NCBI RefSeq assembly: GCF_016065055.1
Contig: NZ_CP065856.1
Location: 558,001 to 622,000, forward strand
Direction: 5' to 3'
DNA from: Halosimplex litoreum
Lineage (GTDB): Archaea > Halobacteriota > Halobacteria > Halobacteriales > Haloarculaceae
Length of the DNA stretch: 64,000 bases
Below, one piece after another: positions 8,819-17,400 of the stretch (positions are counted from its first letter, which is position 1; the number at the start of each line of letters is the position of its first letter). The notes under the pieces were generated by a model that saw only the letters and a list, made by a program, of their open reading frames with translations, was not told the origin of the DNA and made no database searches. A program made the translations under genes and the position numbers.

Positions 8819-9442
8819 CTACTCCTCGTCGCGGCGGTCGAGCGTCTGTGCGGCGGAGACGCCGACGACCCCGACGAGGACGACCGTCGCGACGACGGTC
8901 GGCGTCAGACCGACGGCGGCGGCGCCGAGCTGGCTCGCGACCAGTCCGAGGACGCCGGCGCCCGTGAGCGACCCGTAGTAGAGCGGCCACGGGCGGTCGA
9001 GGTCGTCGGACTCCTCGAGGTACTCGTAGAGCTGGGCAGCGTTCGGGCCGAGCGAGATCCGGCCGCGGTTCTGATTGAACTCGACGATGTCCATGTCGTC
9101 CATCTTCGGGAGGTGACACTGGTAGAGCCCGACGTAGACGCACTTGCGCTCGTTGGACGTCACCTGCGCGACGGTCGTCCCGTTCTCGACGGCGGCGACG
9201 TGCTCCGCGAGCTCCCCGAGCGAGACCGTTCCGCCGTGGTCTTGCAGGTAGTGAAGCACCGTCCGGCGCCGTTCGTTCTTGAGGATCTCGAAGACGTGGT
9301 CGAGCGGCAGGTCGGCGACCGACTGGGAGTCGGCCTCCGACTCGGGGGCGGATTCGGTCTCCGCGACCGCTTCCGGTTCGGGCTCGTCGGCTTCCTCGGC
9401 GAGGATATCACCGTCGCCCGCACGCTGGGACGTCGACGACAT
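8819..9442 (-). CDS. DUF7344 winged-helix membrane protein (copy 1)
   Basis: The 207-residue product has a low-complexity Glu-rich N-terminus, a winged-helix domain (VFEILKNERRRTVLHYL to CHLPKMDDMDIVEF, about 45-125) and two C-terminal membrane helices (about 150-200). This is the DUF7344 layout. The N-terminal HTH core (NERRRTVLHYL) is typical of DNA-binding domains, so a membrane-tethered regulator is likely. Two related genes lie at 13031-13576 and 15064-15549. Confidence 0.87.
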   Translation of the reverse strand: MSSTSQRAGDGDILAEEADEPEPEAVAETESAPESEADSQSVADLPLDHVFEILKNERRRTVLHYLQDHGGTVSLGELAEHVAAVENGTTVAQVTSNERKCVYVGLYQCHLPKMDDMDIVEFNQNRGRISLGPNAAQLYEYLEESDDLDRPWPLYYGSLTGAGVLGLVASQLGAAAVGLTPTVVATVVLVGVVGVSAAQTLDRRDEE

Positions 9443-9923
9443 CAGGTCGCCACCTCCGGAGAGCCGCGCCTCCGATCCTCGGTCACGCTTCGGGCGAGAC
9501 GTGGTCGCGAGCGCTCACTCATGAGTCGCCCGCCGAAACGTGTCCGTGACAGTTAGCGTTCGATTCGCGGTCGGTTCGTGGGATATGTCGGCATTCATGT
9601 GTCCGTACCCCCGGCGCTGGAGACCCCTCCACAGAGTGTGTTGCGCCGTCTGTCCGTGATGGCTCATGGCCACTTAATCTTTCTTGATTGAACAATCACC
9701 AGCGTTAGTATAACGCGGTGGTTACCCCGGCCCGTTTCGGCCGTCCGGGAGTAAGGCCGACGCTACGGGCGAACCGACCGGGGTATGCGATCCGTTCGCA
9801 TCGTAAGGGTGGGGCTTCGCGATGCGTCGTGATCCCGAAGCTTCTTTGCGAGCGGGGAGAATTCCCGTGGTGTATTCGAATGGTGTCAGAAACGACTGCT
9901 GGAGCACACTGGGTGGTGTGAGG
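9443..9923. other. intergenic region between divergent genes
   Basis: No gene is supported. AT-rich sequence at 9677-9716 (including AGTATAAC) and TGTATTCGAATG near 9870 may be promoter elements for the flanking genes. Confidence 0.45.
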
Positions 9924-10247
9924 ATGGCGGAACGAACGGCGGAGGGAGACGACCCCGTGGCGGTCCGGGAGGGCGGACCGCGCGTAGTTCACTCGCGAGC
10001 GGCCGACCGAGACCGGGAGACGGACCTGAGTATCGCCGTGGTCGAGGCGATCGCCGAGGCGAAGGCGATAGAGCCGACCGAGATGGAGGCGACCCTGTAC
10101 GACGCCGTCGACCCGGACGCGCTCGACAGACTGTTCACCGACCACGGAGGAGCGGTCGCCGGCCGCGTCGTGTTCGAGATCGGCGCCCACGAGGTCACGG
10201 TGCAGTCGAACGGTGACGTGCTGGTCAGACAGATCGACCCTCGCTAG
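9924..10247 (+). CDS. HalOD1 output domain protein
   Basis: The 107-residue product consists of a short leader and a single HalOD1 domain (about 35-107): TDLSIAVVEAIAEAKAIEPTEM, LYDAVDPDALDRLF, and the ending GHEVTVQSNGDVLV-like strand pair. HalOD1 is a haloarchaeal output domain of unknown mechanism in signalling. The ATG at 9924 follows GGTGTGAGG. Its stop overlaps the stop of the convergent nucleotide-sugar dehydrogenase gene by 4 bp. Confidence 0.86.
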   Translation: MAERTAEGDDPVAVREGGPRVVHSRAADRDRETDLSIAVVEAIAEAKAIEPTEMEATLYDAVDPDALDRLFTDHGGAVAGRVVFEIGAHEVTVQSNGDVLVRQIDPR

Positions 10248-11614
10248 TCCTCCCCGGAGCCGTCACCGAACCGGACGACCGGGTGCCCGACAGCGTCGGC
10301 GTCGAACTGCCGACGCCCGTCGAGGACGACCGGGTCGTCGAACGCCGCCCAGGGGATCGTCTCGAACTCGTCGTGGGCCGTGGCGACGACGGCAAGGTCC
10401 AGTTCGCGGGCGCCGATGTCGTCCAGCGAAACGCGCTCGACGCCCTCCGGCGGCGAGTCCGTGGTGACGGGGTCGACCGCGTACACCGTCCCCGCGCGGT
10501 CGGCGAGTAGCTCCGCGATATCGACCCCGGGCGAGGCGCGCGTCTCGTCGACGCCGGGGCGGTAGGCGAGTCCGAACACGGCGACGGTAGCGTCGGACAG
10601 GTCCCGACCCTCGTCGGCCAACGCCTCGGCCGCCCGGTCGACCGTGTACTCTGGCATGTACTCGTTGACGTGTCGGGCCGTCTCCAGCAGCGGCGTCGCG
10701 CTCTCGAGCTCCGAAATGACGAAGTACGGGTAGTACGGGATGCAGTGGCCGCCGACGCCCGGGCCGGGGTCGTGGATGTCGCAGAAGGGCTGGGTGTTGG
10801 CCACCGCGATCGCCTCGGGCACGTCGACGCCGAACTCCCTCGAGAGCGTCGCGAGCTCGTTCGCCAGGGCGATGTTGACGTCGCGGTACAGCCCTTCGAA
10901 CACCTTCACGCACTCGGCGGTCGCGGCGTCGCTCACCGCGTAGATCTCCGCGTCGGTGATCTGCCCGTAGACCAGCTCGGCGACCCGGGTGCTCTCGTCG
11001 TCGGCACCGCCGACGACCTTCGGGTGGGCGCCTCGGATGTCGTCGAGCGCCCGACCGCTCATAGTCCGCTCGGGGCAGACGGCGAGGCCAAACTCACCGA
11101 GTTCGAGGCCGCTCTCGGCTTCGAGCCAGGGGCTCACGCGGTCGCGACAGGTTCGCGGTGGGACGGTCGACTCGACGATCACCGTGTCACCGGGCTCGAG
11201 CCCCTCGCCGACCGACCGGACCGCCGCTTCCAGCGCCGAGAGGTCGGGCCGGTCGTCCTCGACGAGCGTCGGGACGATGACGACGTGGACGCTCGCCTCG
11301 GCGGCGGCGCCGACCGCGTCGGTCGTCGCCGACAGCGACCCGTCGGCAGTCAGTCGTTCGACCGCCTCGGGGAGCCCGGGCTCGCCCTCGATGGGGCACT
11401 CGCCGGCGTCGACGGCCCGGGCAACCTCGGGGTCGATGTCGACGCCGGTCACCGCACCGGACACCTCGGCGTAGACGGCGGCCAGCGGCAGGCCCATCTT
11501 CCCGAGGCCGTAGACGGCGACGGGGACCGAGCCGTCGGTGAACGCGCGTCGCTGGGCGGGTTCGTCGGCGTCGGCTCCGTAGAGTGCCGTCGGTTCCGAG
11601 CGCTGGCTGCTCAT
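10244..11614 (-). CDS. nucleotide-sugar 6-dehydrogenase (UDP-GlcNAc/ManNAc dehydrogenase type)
   Basis: The 456-residue product is a UDP-sugar dehydrogenase. It has the NAD-binding motif YGLGKMGLPLA (about 34-44), the central CPERTMSGRAL and EC-VKVFEGLYRDVNIALANEL helices, and the catalytic Cys291 in GPGVGGHCIPYYP. The enzyme oxidises C6 of a UDP-hexose to a uronic acid with two NAD+. The CPER and GGHCIPYYPYF variants resemble WbpA/WecC more than UDP-glucose dehydrogenase. Its ATG overlaps the stop of the Gfo/Idh/MocA gene (ATGA), which implies coupling. Together with the acetyltransferase and aminotransferase at 15.7-17.4 kb it fits a UDP-2,3-diacetamido-uronate pathway; this is inference. 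Confidence 0.91.
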   Translation of the reverse strand: MSSQRSEPTALYGADADEPAQRRAFTDGSVPVAVYGLGKMGLPLAAVYAEVSGAVTGVDIDPEVARAVDAGECPIEGEPGLPEAVERLTADGSLSATTDAVGAAAEASVHVVIVPTLVEDDRPDLSALEAAVRSVGEGLEPGDTVIVESTVPPRTCRDRVSPWLEAESGLELGEFGLAVCPERTMSGRALDDIRGAHPKVVGGADDESTRVAELVYGQITDAEIYAVSDAATAECVKVFEGLYRDVNIALANELATLSREFGVDVPEAIAVANTQPFCDIHDPGPGVGGHCIPYYPYFVISELESATPLLETARHVNEYMPEYTVDRAAEALADEGRDLSDATVAVFGLAYRPGVDETRASPGVDIAELLADRAGTVYAVDPVTTDSPPEGVERVSLDDIGARELDLAVVATAHDEFETIPWAAFDDPVVLDGRRQFDADAVGHPVVRFGDGSGED

Positions 11615-12594
11615 GGGCTGGGCACCTCCGCGGACGGGCGGTCGGACCCGCCCTCGGCGGCGGCCTCGATCCGCTCGGCGAGTTCGACCGCGCGGATGCC
11701 GTCCTCGCCGGTCGTCTCCGGTTCGGTCCGCTCGCGGACCGACTCGGCGAACGACGACAGTTCGTTTTTCAGCGGCTCGCCCGTCTCGACGGTCGGTCGT
11801 TCGATGACGCTCTCGTGGCGGTAGCGCACGTCGCCGTCGGTCGCGACGTACTCCGGCAACGAGTGGCGGTGGATCTCGACGGACTGGTCCATGTAGTCGA
11901 CCTCGACGTGGCAGTCCTCGGCGGTCACCGCCAGGTCGCGGACCCGCTCCTGGGTGACGCGGCTGGCCGTCAGCGACGCGACGCGGCCGTCGGCGAACTC
12001 CAGCTGGGCGACGACGTGGCCGCCCTCGGCCGCGCCGGCCGCCGCCACGTCCACGACAGGCTGGTCGGTCAGCGAACAGATCACGTCGATGTCGTGGATC
12101 ATGAGGTCGAAGACGACGCTGTCGACGCTGTCGCGGTCGACCGGTGGGCCCTGCCGTCGGGCGGCGAAGGCGATCGGGTCGGCGTCGACCATGACGTCAC
12201 CCAGCGCGATGACGGCGGGGTTGTACCGCTCGATGTGGCCGACCTGGACGAGACAGTCCGCCTCGCGGGCGGCCGCGAGGAGGTCCCGTCCCACGTCGGG
12301 GTCGGCGACGAACGGCTTCTCGACGAGGATATCCGTCCCGGCGTCGATGGCCGCTCGCGCGACCGCCTCGTGGAACCGCGTCGGGACGACCACCGAGACG
12401 GCCTCGGTCCGGGCGAGGAGCGTCTCGCGGTCGCGTGCGGCCGTGTCGAACTCCGCGGCGACCTCGGCGGCGCGGTCGGCGTCGACGTCGGCGACCCCGA
12501 TCAGGTCGACGCCGGGGAGTTCGCTGTAGACCCGCGCGTGGTGGCGACCCATGTTCCCGACGCCGACGACGCCGGTACGGACCTGGTCGCTCAC
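11611..12594 (-). CDS. Gfo/Idh/MocA oxidoreductase, UDP-GlcNAc(A) 3-dehydrogenase type
   Basis: The 327-residue product has a Rossmann start GVVGVGNMGRHHARVY, the EKPF motif of Gfo/Idh/MocA enzymes, GHIERYNPAV, and FDLMIHDIDVI containing the conserved His/Asp. These match the WlbA/WbpB group, which oxidises C3 of UDP-GlcNAc or UDP-GlcNAcA. The start is a GTG at 12594, where conserved sequence begins; it sits in a GTGA overlap with a short upstream ORF. The stop overlaps the next gene (ATGA). The exact sugar substrate cannot be read from the sequence. Confidence 0.9.
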   Translation of the reverse strand: MSDQVRTGVVGVGNMGRHHARVYSELPGVDLIGVADVDADRAAEVAAEFDTAARDRETLLARTEAVSVVVPTRFHEAVARAAIDAGTDILVEKPFVADPDVGRDLLAAAREADCLVQVGHIERYNPAVIALGDVMVDADPIAFAARRQGPPVDRDSVDSVVFDLMIHDIDVICSLTDQPVVDVAAAGAAEGGHVVAQLEFADGRVASLTASRVTQERVRDLAVTAEDCHVEVDYMDQSVEIHRHSLPEYVATDGDVRYRHESVIERPTVETGEPLKNELSSFAESVRERTEPETTGEDGIRAVELAERIEAAAEGGSDRPSAEVPSP

Positions 12595-12743
12595 GACCGC
12601 CCTCCGTCGCCGGCCGCGCCACGGCGTCGCGCGCCGACCGAGTTCGACCATCGCTCGACCCGCGTGAGCGCGCCGTTCGACGCGTTCCGGGCCCGGTTGC
12701 CTAACGGGGACCTGACCGCCGGTGTCGACCGTCCGTGCTTCAT
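12591..12743 (-). CDS. short basic ORF coupled to the Gfo/Idh/MocA gene
   Basis: This 50-residue Arg/Ser-rich frame starts with ATG at 12743. Its TGA lies in a GTGA overlap with the next gene's GTG. A TATA-like GCATAACAA (12776-12784, minus strand) lies about 35-40 nt upstream, so this ORF would be the first on the transcript. It may be a leader peptide or chance. Confidence 0.3.
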   Translation of the reverse strand: MKHGRSTPAVRSPLGNRARNASNGALTRVERWSNSVGARRRGAAGDGGRS

Positions 12744-13030
12744 GAATCACCCGGGGGTAGCGCCGAGCGTCGGCTTTGTTATGCGTTTCCTTTGACTGGT
12801 AGCCCGTCGATACGGATCGGCCCGCCCAGCGGGTCGCTCACGGTCTCCCCGGATACGGCCCGAGAGCGCCTATCACGGCCGATAACCGGACCCCAGGCGG
12901 TCGCGGTTCGGGTAACCGGTTCGTAACAAAGTGAGACCCACTGATTTGCCCGTCTGTGTCGAGATACGACAATGGGGTGGCTGCCAGTAGTAACAGTCCA
13001 CCGACATACCGACGCGAGGGCTGATGGTGG
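12744..13030. other. promoter region between divergent genes
   Basis: No gene is seen. It holds the TATA-like element for the minus-strand sugar operon and the upstream region of the DUF7344 gene. Confidence 0.4.
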
Positions 13031-13576
13031 ATGTCGACAGACGAGGAGGCGCTCACGCAGGACGTCGTCTTCGACATCCTCAGTAGCGCCAGACGACGCT
13101 ACGTGCTCTATCTGCTCCGCACCGACGACGCGCCGGTCGAACTGACGGAGCTCGCAGAGGACGTGGCGGCCTGGGAGAACGACACGACTGTCGAAGATCT
13201 GACGAAACAGCAACGCAAGCGCGTCTACGTCTCGCTGTATCAGACGCACGTCCCCAAACTCGAGGACGCCGGGCTGGTTCGCTACGACCAGGACACCGGT
13301 GAGGTCGAGCTGACGCAGGCGGCCAACGACGTCGACCAGTACCTGAACCCGGGCGAGCGGGAGGTGCCCTGGCAGTACCTGTACCTCCCGCTGGCGCTCC
13401 TCGGGATCGCCCTGGTCGCCCTGTCGAACCTGAACGTCTGGGTCTTCGCGGACATGACCGACGTCACGCTCGGCGTCATCGTCTTCTCGGGCTTCCTCCT
13501 CACCGTCGGCGCACACATCGTCGTGTGGACCATGAACCGCCGTCAGGTCCCCGACGACCTCCGCAGACACTCCTGA
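13031..13576 (+). CDS. DUF7344 winged-helix membrane protein (copy 2)
   Basis: The 181-residue product has a winged-helix domain (VVFDILSSARRRYVLYLL, then QRKRVYVSLYQTHVPKLEDAGLVRYD; about 10-95) and two C-terminal membrane helices (about 118-137 and 145-168). The layout is the same as copy 1. It is divergent from the sugar-dehydrogenase operon and about 2 kb before the acetyltransferase, so it could regulate the glycan genes; this is suggested by position only. Confidence 0.88.
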   Translation: MSTDEEALTQDVVFDILSSARRRYVLYLLRTDDAPVELTELAEDVAAWENDTTVEDLTKQQRKRVYVSLYQTHVPKLEDAGLVRYDQDTGEVELTQAANDVDQYLNPGEREVPWQYLYLPLALLGIALVALSNLNVWVFADMTDVTLGVIVFSGFLLTVGAHIVVWTMNRRQVPDDLRRHS

Positions 13577-13744
13577 CGCCTCGTGGGGCGACGCCGCCTG
13601 CCGTGTCCTCTCGAGCCGTCAGTGCCCACCGACTCCGGGACGGGGCGGTGCCGACCGGGGGCGGCGCTGGTCGAACGAAGCGAGGCCGCCAGAACACGGC
13701 GGCGCGCCGAAAGTGACAGGAACCCGGGTCGACGGTGCCGGCGA

Positions 13745-13858
13745 CTACTCCTCTTCGACGTCTTCGGGCAACAACTGCTCGGGCTCGCGCTCGTAGGCCG
13801 GCGTGTCCACGAACTGGGCGATTCGCTCCAGGTCGCTGTCGGAGATGTGTTCCGTCAT
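13745..13858 (-). CDS. 37-residue conserved small acidic protein
   Basis: A short gene beginning MTEHISDSDLERIAQFVDTP and ending in a Pro-Glu-Asp-rich tail with a QLLPED motif. I recall similar small proteins as widespread in haloarchaea. Composition and codon use are those of a real acidic haloarchaeal protein. Function unknown. Confidence 0.72.
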   Translation of the reverse strand: MTEHISDSDLERIAQFVDTPAYEREPEQLLPEDVEEE

Positions 13859-14420
13859 CGGCTATGATCCCGTCCCACCGACCGATAGTAATCCGGCCCC
13901 TAAAGCCGCTTCGTGCCACGAGACCGTCGGGCGGCGTCTCGGCACGCGACTCGCAGGTATTCGCTAGTCTCCCCGCCGGAACGACGCGACACCGTGGAGC
14001 AGAGCCGCATCGTCGTCGCTCGCGCCCCGCACGGACTCGGCACGCGACGCGGCGCGCCCGCGCGTGACGCCGCCGATCGATCCACCGGTCCGGGCCTGCA
14101 GGCCTCCCGGAAGGGAGCGACCATCCCCACAAGTGTCACGAATGGAGCTGATTCCGAGCCGGACGGCCCGGGAACGGTCACCCTACTCGCGGGGTACCCA
14201 TTACAAACCTATGCCTGTAAAGTCGAGCGCGGTTCGGACGGGAGTCGGACGCGAGAAACGGCGGTTCGGAGTGGGACGGCGTCGGGTAAGGGCGCCGTAC
14301 TCGCCGGTCGAACGGGCGGTCCCCGGTCGTCACGGGTGGCGTGCGGAGCGACGCGAGGTGTCGCCGGCCGACGGCTGGGTCGGCCGCTCGCCAGCTGGTG
14401 CGCGGTCGGGCCGGATTCGC
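13859..14420. other. intergenic region
   Basis: I see no gene with convincing composition on either strand, only overlapping Arg-rich frames typical of GC-rich noncoding DNA. A less GC-rich patch at 14195-14222 may hold a promoter. Confidence 0.45.
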
Positions 14421-14696
14421 TCACACCATGTTTTCGGCTTCGATCTTGTCCCACACGTCGCGTCCCTGTTCTGTGAGGCCGTAGACGCGGCCTTTCTTTC
14501 GGTCGTCGGAGACGAGGAGGTCCACGAGCGACCGTTCTCGGAGGCGCTGGAGCGCCCGCGAGACGTGCGCGATACCCACGTCCTCGTCGGAAGCGATCTG
14601 CGACGGCGTCGAGGGGCCGTCTGCGAGTCGCTTGAGAACTGCGACGCGATACCGCGAACTGATGACGAAGCTGACGTCGTCCCAATCTGTGGTCAT
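14421..14696 (-). CDS. winged-helix transcriptional regulator (ArsR/MarR-like)
   Basis: The 91-residue product is a single winged-helix domain: SSRYRVAVLKRLADGPSTPS, IAHVSRALQRLRERSLVDLL (recognition helix region) and a wing RKKGRVYGLTEQG. It probably binds DNA as a small dimer. The partner genes and ligand are not evident. Confidence 0.86.
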   Translation of the reverse strand: MTTDWDDVSFVISSRYRVAVLKRLADGPSTPSQIASDEDVGIAHVSRALQRLRERSLVDLLVSDDRKKGRVYGLTEQGRDVWDKIEAENMV

Positions 14697-15063
14697 TGTT
14701 GCAATGTAGTGTCGGACGGGTGCATCCTGCTGCCGGTCGGTGACCGGGAACTCACGCGGACGTTGTCGTCGGGACCCGCTTGCGTCCCACTTTCCGCTGT
14801 ACTCACACCGAGTCGGCTACCACGTAAAGAGGTTTCGACGCTCCAGAATTTTCGCTTTGCGTACCGCGATTACGGTGGTCTGAACGGTCGCGCCGACCGG
14901 CCGGCCGAGCGCGTAACCTCGACATAACGCACCCCCCGCCTGGCGCGGAGTCGCGCACGCGGTCGACGCCAGTTCGCGCCGGACGCTTTGGTCGGATCGT
15001 CCGGTGCGAGCCGGTCGTGTCCCGGAGGCGAGAGTATATAACAACGGAGTGAGAACTGACGGT
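14697..15063. other. intergenic region with promoter of DUF7344 copy 3
   Basis: No gene seen. It contains the promoters of both flanking genes; the plus-strand TATA box is at 15033-15040. Confidence 0.5.
15033..15040 (+). promoter_or_regulatory. TATA box of DUF7344 copy 3
   Basis: AGTATATA lies 24-31 nt before the ATG at 15064, the spacing expected for a leaderless haloarchaeal transcript. This supports that start. Confidence 0.7.
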
Positions 15064-15549
15064 ATGGGGTCAGAGCAGCCACCGGAGAGCCGGTCGAGTG
15101 ACGACGACCGGCGAGGAGGCGGAGATCCGGACGGACCGAGGGGGAAAAGCGACGCGGACGGCGAGAGCGCGACGAACGCGTCGGCGACCGAACCGGGGGA
15201 GGGCGACGCCGCCCGCGAGCGGTCGGTGTCGGTCGACGACCTGTTCGAGTTGCTGGCCCGTCCCGGCAACAGGTACACGCTGGCGTATCTGAGCCGGGCC
15301 GAGGGGCCGGTGCCCTACGAGGACCTCGTCGAGACTGTCGTCGACGGGGCGAATACCCCCGAAGGGCTCTCGACGGCCGACTTCCGCGACCAGGTCGCGA
15401 CGAGGCTCGTCCACTCGAACCTCCCGAAGCTCGACGACGCCGGCCTCGTCGAGTACGACCGCGCCCAGCGGACGGTCCGCGCGACCGAGACGACGGCCGT
15501 CGCGGTTCCGTATCTCGAACTCGCGATGGACCAGTTTTCGACCGAGTGA
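15064..15549 (+). CDS. DUF7344-type winged-helix protein (copy 3)
   Basis: This 161-residue protein has an acidic/Gly-rich disordered N-terminus (about 1-55) and a winged helix (DDLFELLARPGNRYTLAYL, then RLVHSNLPKLDDAGLVEYD). Unlike copies 1 and 2 it lacks C-terminal membrane helices, so it should be soluble. The start at 15064 rather than 15004 is set by the TATA box at 15033-15040. It lies just before the acetyltransferase/aminotransferase pair. Confidence 0.83.
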   Translation: MGSEQPPESRSSDDDRRGGGDPDGPRGKSDADGESATNASATEPGEGDAARERSVSVDDLFELLARPGNRYTLAYLSRAEGPVPYEDLVETVVDGANTPEGLSTADFRDQVATRLVHSNLPKLDDAGLVEYDRAQRTVRATETTAVAVPYLELAMDQFSTE

Positions 15550-15679
15550 CGCGGGCGTGGCGGACCGCCGTCGTGGCGCGTACGGCCGGCGCAACACGTC
15601 GACCGGGGACGCGTCGTGACGGCCGCCCGCGCAAGCGCTCCATAACAAAGGTCGACCGGTGCCGACCGTCGACCGACAC

Positions 15680-16276
15680 ATGAGCGAACAGGACCTCTCG
15701 ACCGTCCGAATCGGCGACGGCTGCGACGTCGCCGAGACGGCGGTCGTCGGCGAGCCCGGGGGCTCCGACGGCGCGTACACTCGAATCGGCGACGACGCAA
15801 CCGTCCGCGGTGGTACCATCCTCTACACCGACGTCGAGATCGGCGACGGCTTCTCGACCGGCCACCACGCGCTGGTCCGCGGCGGAACCGAGATCGGCGA
15901 CGACGTCCTCGTCGGAAGCCACGCCGTCCTCGACGGGGACGTGACCCTCGGTTCGCGCGTCAGCTGCCAGACCGGCGTCTACCTCCCGCCGAAGACGACC
16001 GTCGAGGACGACGTGTTCCTCGGCCCCCACGCCGTCGTCACGAACGATCCGTACCCGGTTCGCGAGACGAGCGACCTCGTCGGCGCCACCCTCGAATCGA
16101 ACGTCTCCGTGGGCGCCAACGCGACGGTCCTCCCCGGCGTGACCGTCGGCGAGGGGTCGTTCGTCGCCGCCGGCTCGGTCGTGACCGAGGACGTACCGCC
16201 GAGGACGCTCGCGATGGGCAACCCAGCGCGTCACGACCCGCTCCCCGAGGCGCTCCTCGGAGGGAACGAGCTGTGA
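15680..16276 (+). CDS. hexapeptide-repeat acetyltransferase (WbpD-like)
   Basis: The 198-residue product is built of left-handed beta-helix hexapeptide repeats (IGDGCDV, IGDDATV, IGDGFST, VGSHAVL, VTLGSRV, VSVGANA and so on) and ends with the typical [18 protein letters not shown]. Enzymes of this type acetylate amino groups on UDP-sugars. It ends in a GTGA overlap with the aminotransferase, as expected if it acetylates that enzyme's product. The assignment to UDP-GlcNAc3NA N-acetyltransferase rests on this context. Confidence 0.89.
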   Translation: MSEQDLSTVRIGDGCDVAETAVVGEPGGSDGAYTRIGDDATVRGGTILYTDVEIGDGFSTGHHALVRGGTEIGDDVLVGSHAVLDGDVTLGSRVSCQTGVYLPPKTTVEDDVFLGPHAVVTNDPYPVRETSDLVGATLESNVSVGANATVLPGVTVGEGSFVAAGSVVTEDVPPRTLAMGNPARHDPLPEALLGGNEL

Positions 16277-17376
16277 GCCTCGAAGACCACCGCCGGATCC
16301 CCATCGCCGAGCCCGCACTGGGTAGCGAGGAACGCGAGCGCGTCGCGGACGTGCTCGACAGCGGGATGATCGCCGACGGCGAGGAGGTCCGCGCGTTCGA
16401 GCGGGAGTTCGCCACGACCTGTCACGTCGACCACGGCGTCGCCACCTCGAACGGGACGACGGCGCTACACACCGCCCTGCGTGCCTGCGGGATCGGCGAG
16501 GGCGACACCGTCGTCACGACGCCGTTCTCGTTCGTCGCGACGGCCAACGCCGTCCGCTTTTGCGGCGCCGAGCCCGTCTTCGCCGACGTCGACCCCGACA
16601 CCTACAACCTCGACCCGACCGCGGTCCGCGAGGCCGTCGAGATCCGTGGCGGCGACGTGGACGCCGTCCTCCCGGTCCACCTCTACGGGCTGCCCGCGCC
16701 GATGGACGAACTGTGCGGGCTGGCCGAGGAGTACGACGCCGTCGTCGTCGAGGACGCGGCCCAGGCCCACGGCGCCCGCTACCGCGGCGAGCCGGTCGGG
16801 TCGCTCGGCGACGCCGCCGCGTTCTCTTTCTACCCGACGAAGAACATGACCACCGGCGAAGGTGGGATGGTCGTCACCGACGACGAGCGGGTCGCCGACC
16901 GCGCGGCGCGGTTCGTCAACCACGGTCGCAACGACCAGTACGAGCACGTCGAACTCGGGCACAACTTCCGGATGACGAACGTCGCCGCCGCGATCGGTCG
17001 CGTCCAGCTCAAACGTCTGTCGCGGTTCGTCCGCGCCCGCCGGGACAACGCCGCCGCGCTCACCGAAGCGCTGGCAGACGCTCCCGTCGACCCCCCGACG
17101 ATCCCCGACGGACTCGACCACGCGTTCCACCAGTACACCGTCCGGGCGCCCGACCGCGAGCGGTTGGTCGCTCACCTCGACGACGGCGGGATCGACACCG
17201 GCGTCTACTACCCGACACCGATCCACGAGCAGCCGGCCTACGAGGGCGTCGACGAGCGCTTCCCCGTCGCCGAGCGAGCCGCCGAGGAGGTCCTCTCGCT
17301 GCCGGTCCACCCCGGTCTCTCGGAGGCCGACCGAGAAGCGATCGCCGACGCGCTCGCGCTGTATCAGACGCGGTAG
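16273..17376 (+). CDS. DegT/DnrJ/EryC1/StrS sugar aminotransferase (WbpE-like)
   Basis: The 367-residue PLP-dependent aminotransferase has [13 protein letters not shown] (substrate/PLP site), [11 protein letters not shown] (PLP-binding Asp) and the Schiff-base Lys190 in [15 protein letters not shown]. It transfers an amino group from glutamate to a keto-sugar nucleotide. A GTG start overlaps the acetyltransferase stop. With the 3-dehydrogenase (11611-12594) supplying a 3-keto sugar, it would make a 3-amino sugar. The precise substrate is inferred. Confidence 0.92.
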   Translation: MSLEDHRRIPIAEPALGSEERERVADVLDSGMIADGEEVRAFEREFATTCHVDHGVATSNGTTALHTALRACGIGEGDTVVTTPFSFVATANAVRFCGAEPVFADVDPDTYNLDPTAVREAVEIRGGDVDAVLPVHLYGLPAPMDELCGLAEEYDAVVVEDAAQAHGARYRGEPVGSLGDAAAFSFYPTKNMTTGEGGMVVTDDERVADRAARFVNHGRNDQYEHVELGHNFRMTNVAAAIGRVQLKRLSRFVRARRDNAAALTEALADAPVDPPTIPDGLDHAFHQYTVRAPDRERLVAHLDDGGIDTGVYYPTPIHEQPAYEGVDERFPVAERAAEEVLSLPVHPGLSEADREAIADALALYQTR

Positions 17377-17400
17377 AGAAGAGGTGCGGCCGGGTTTCTC

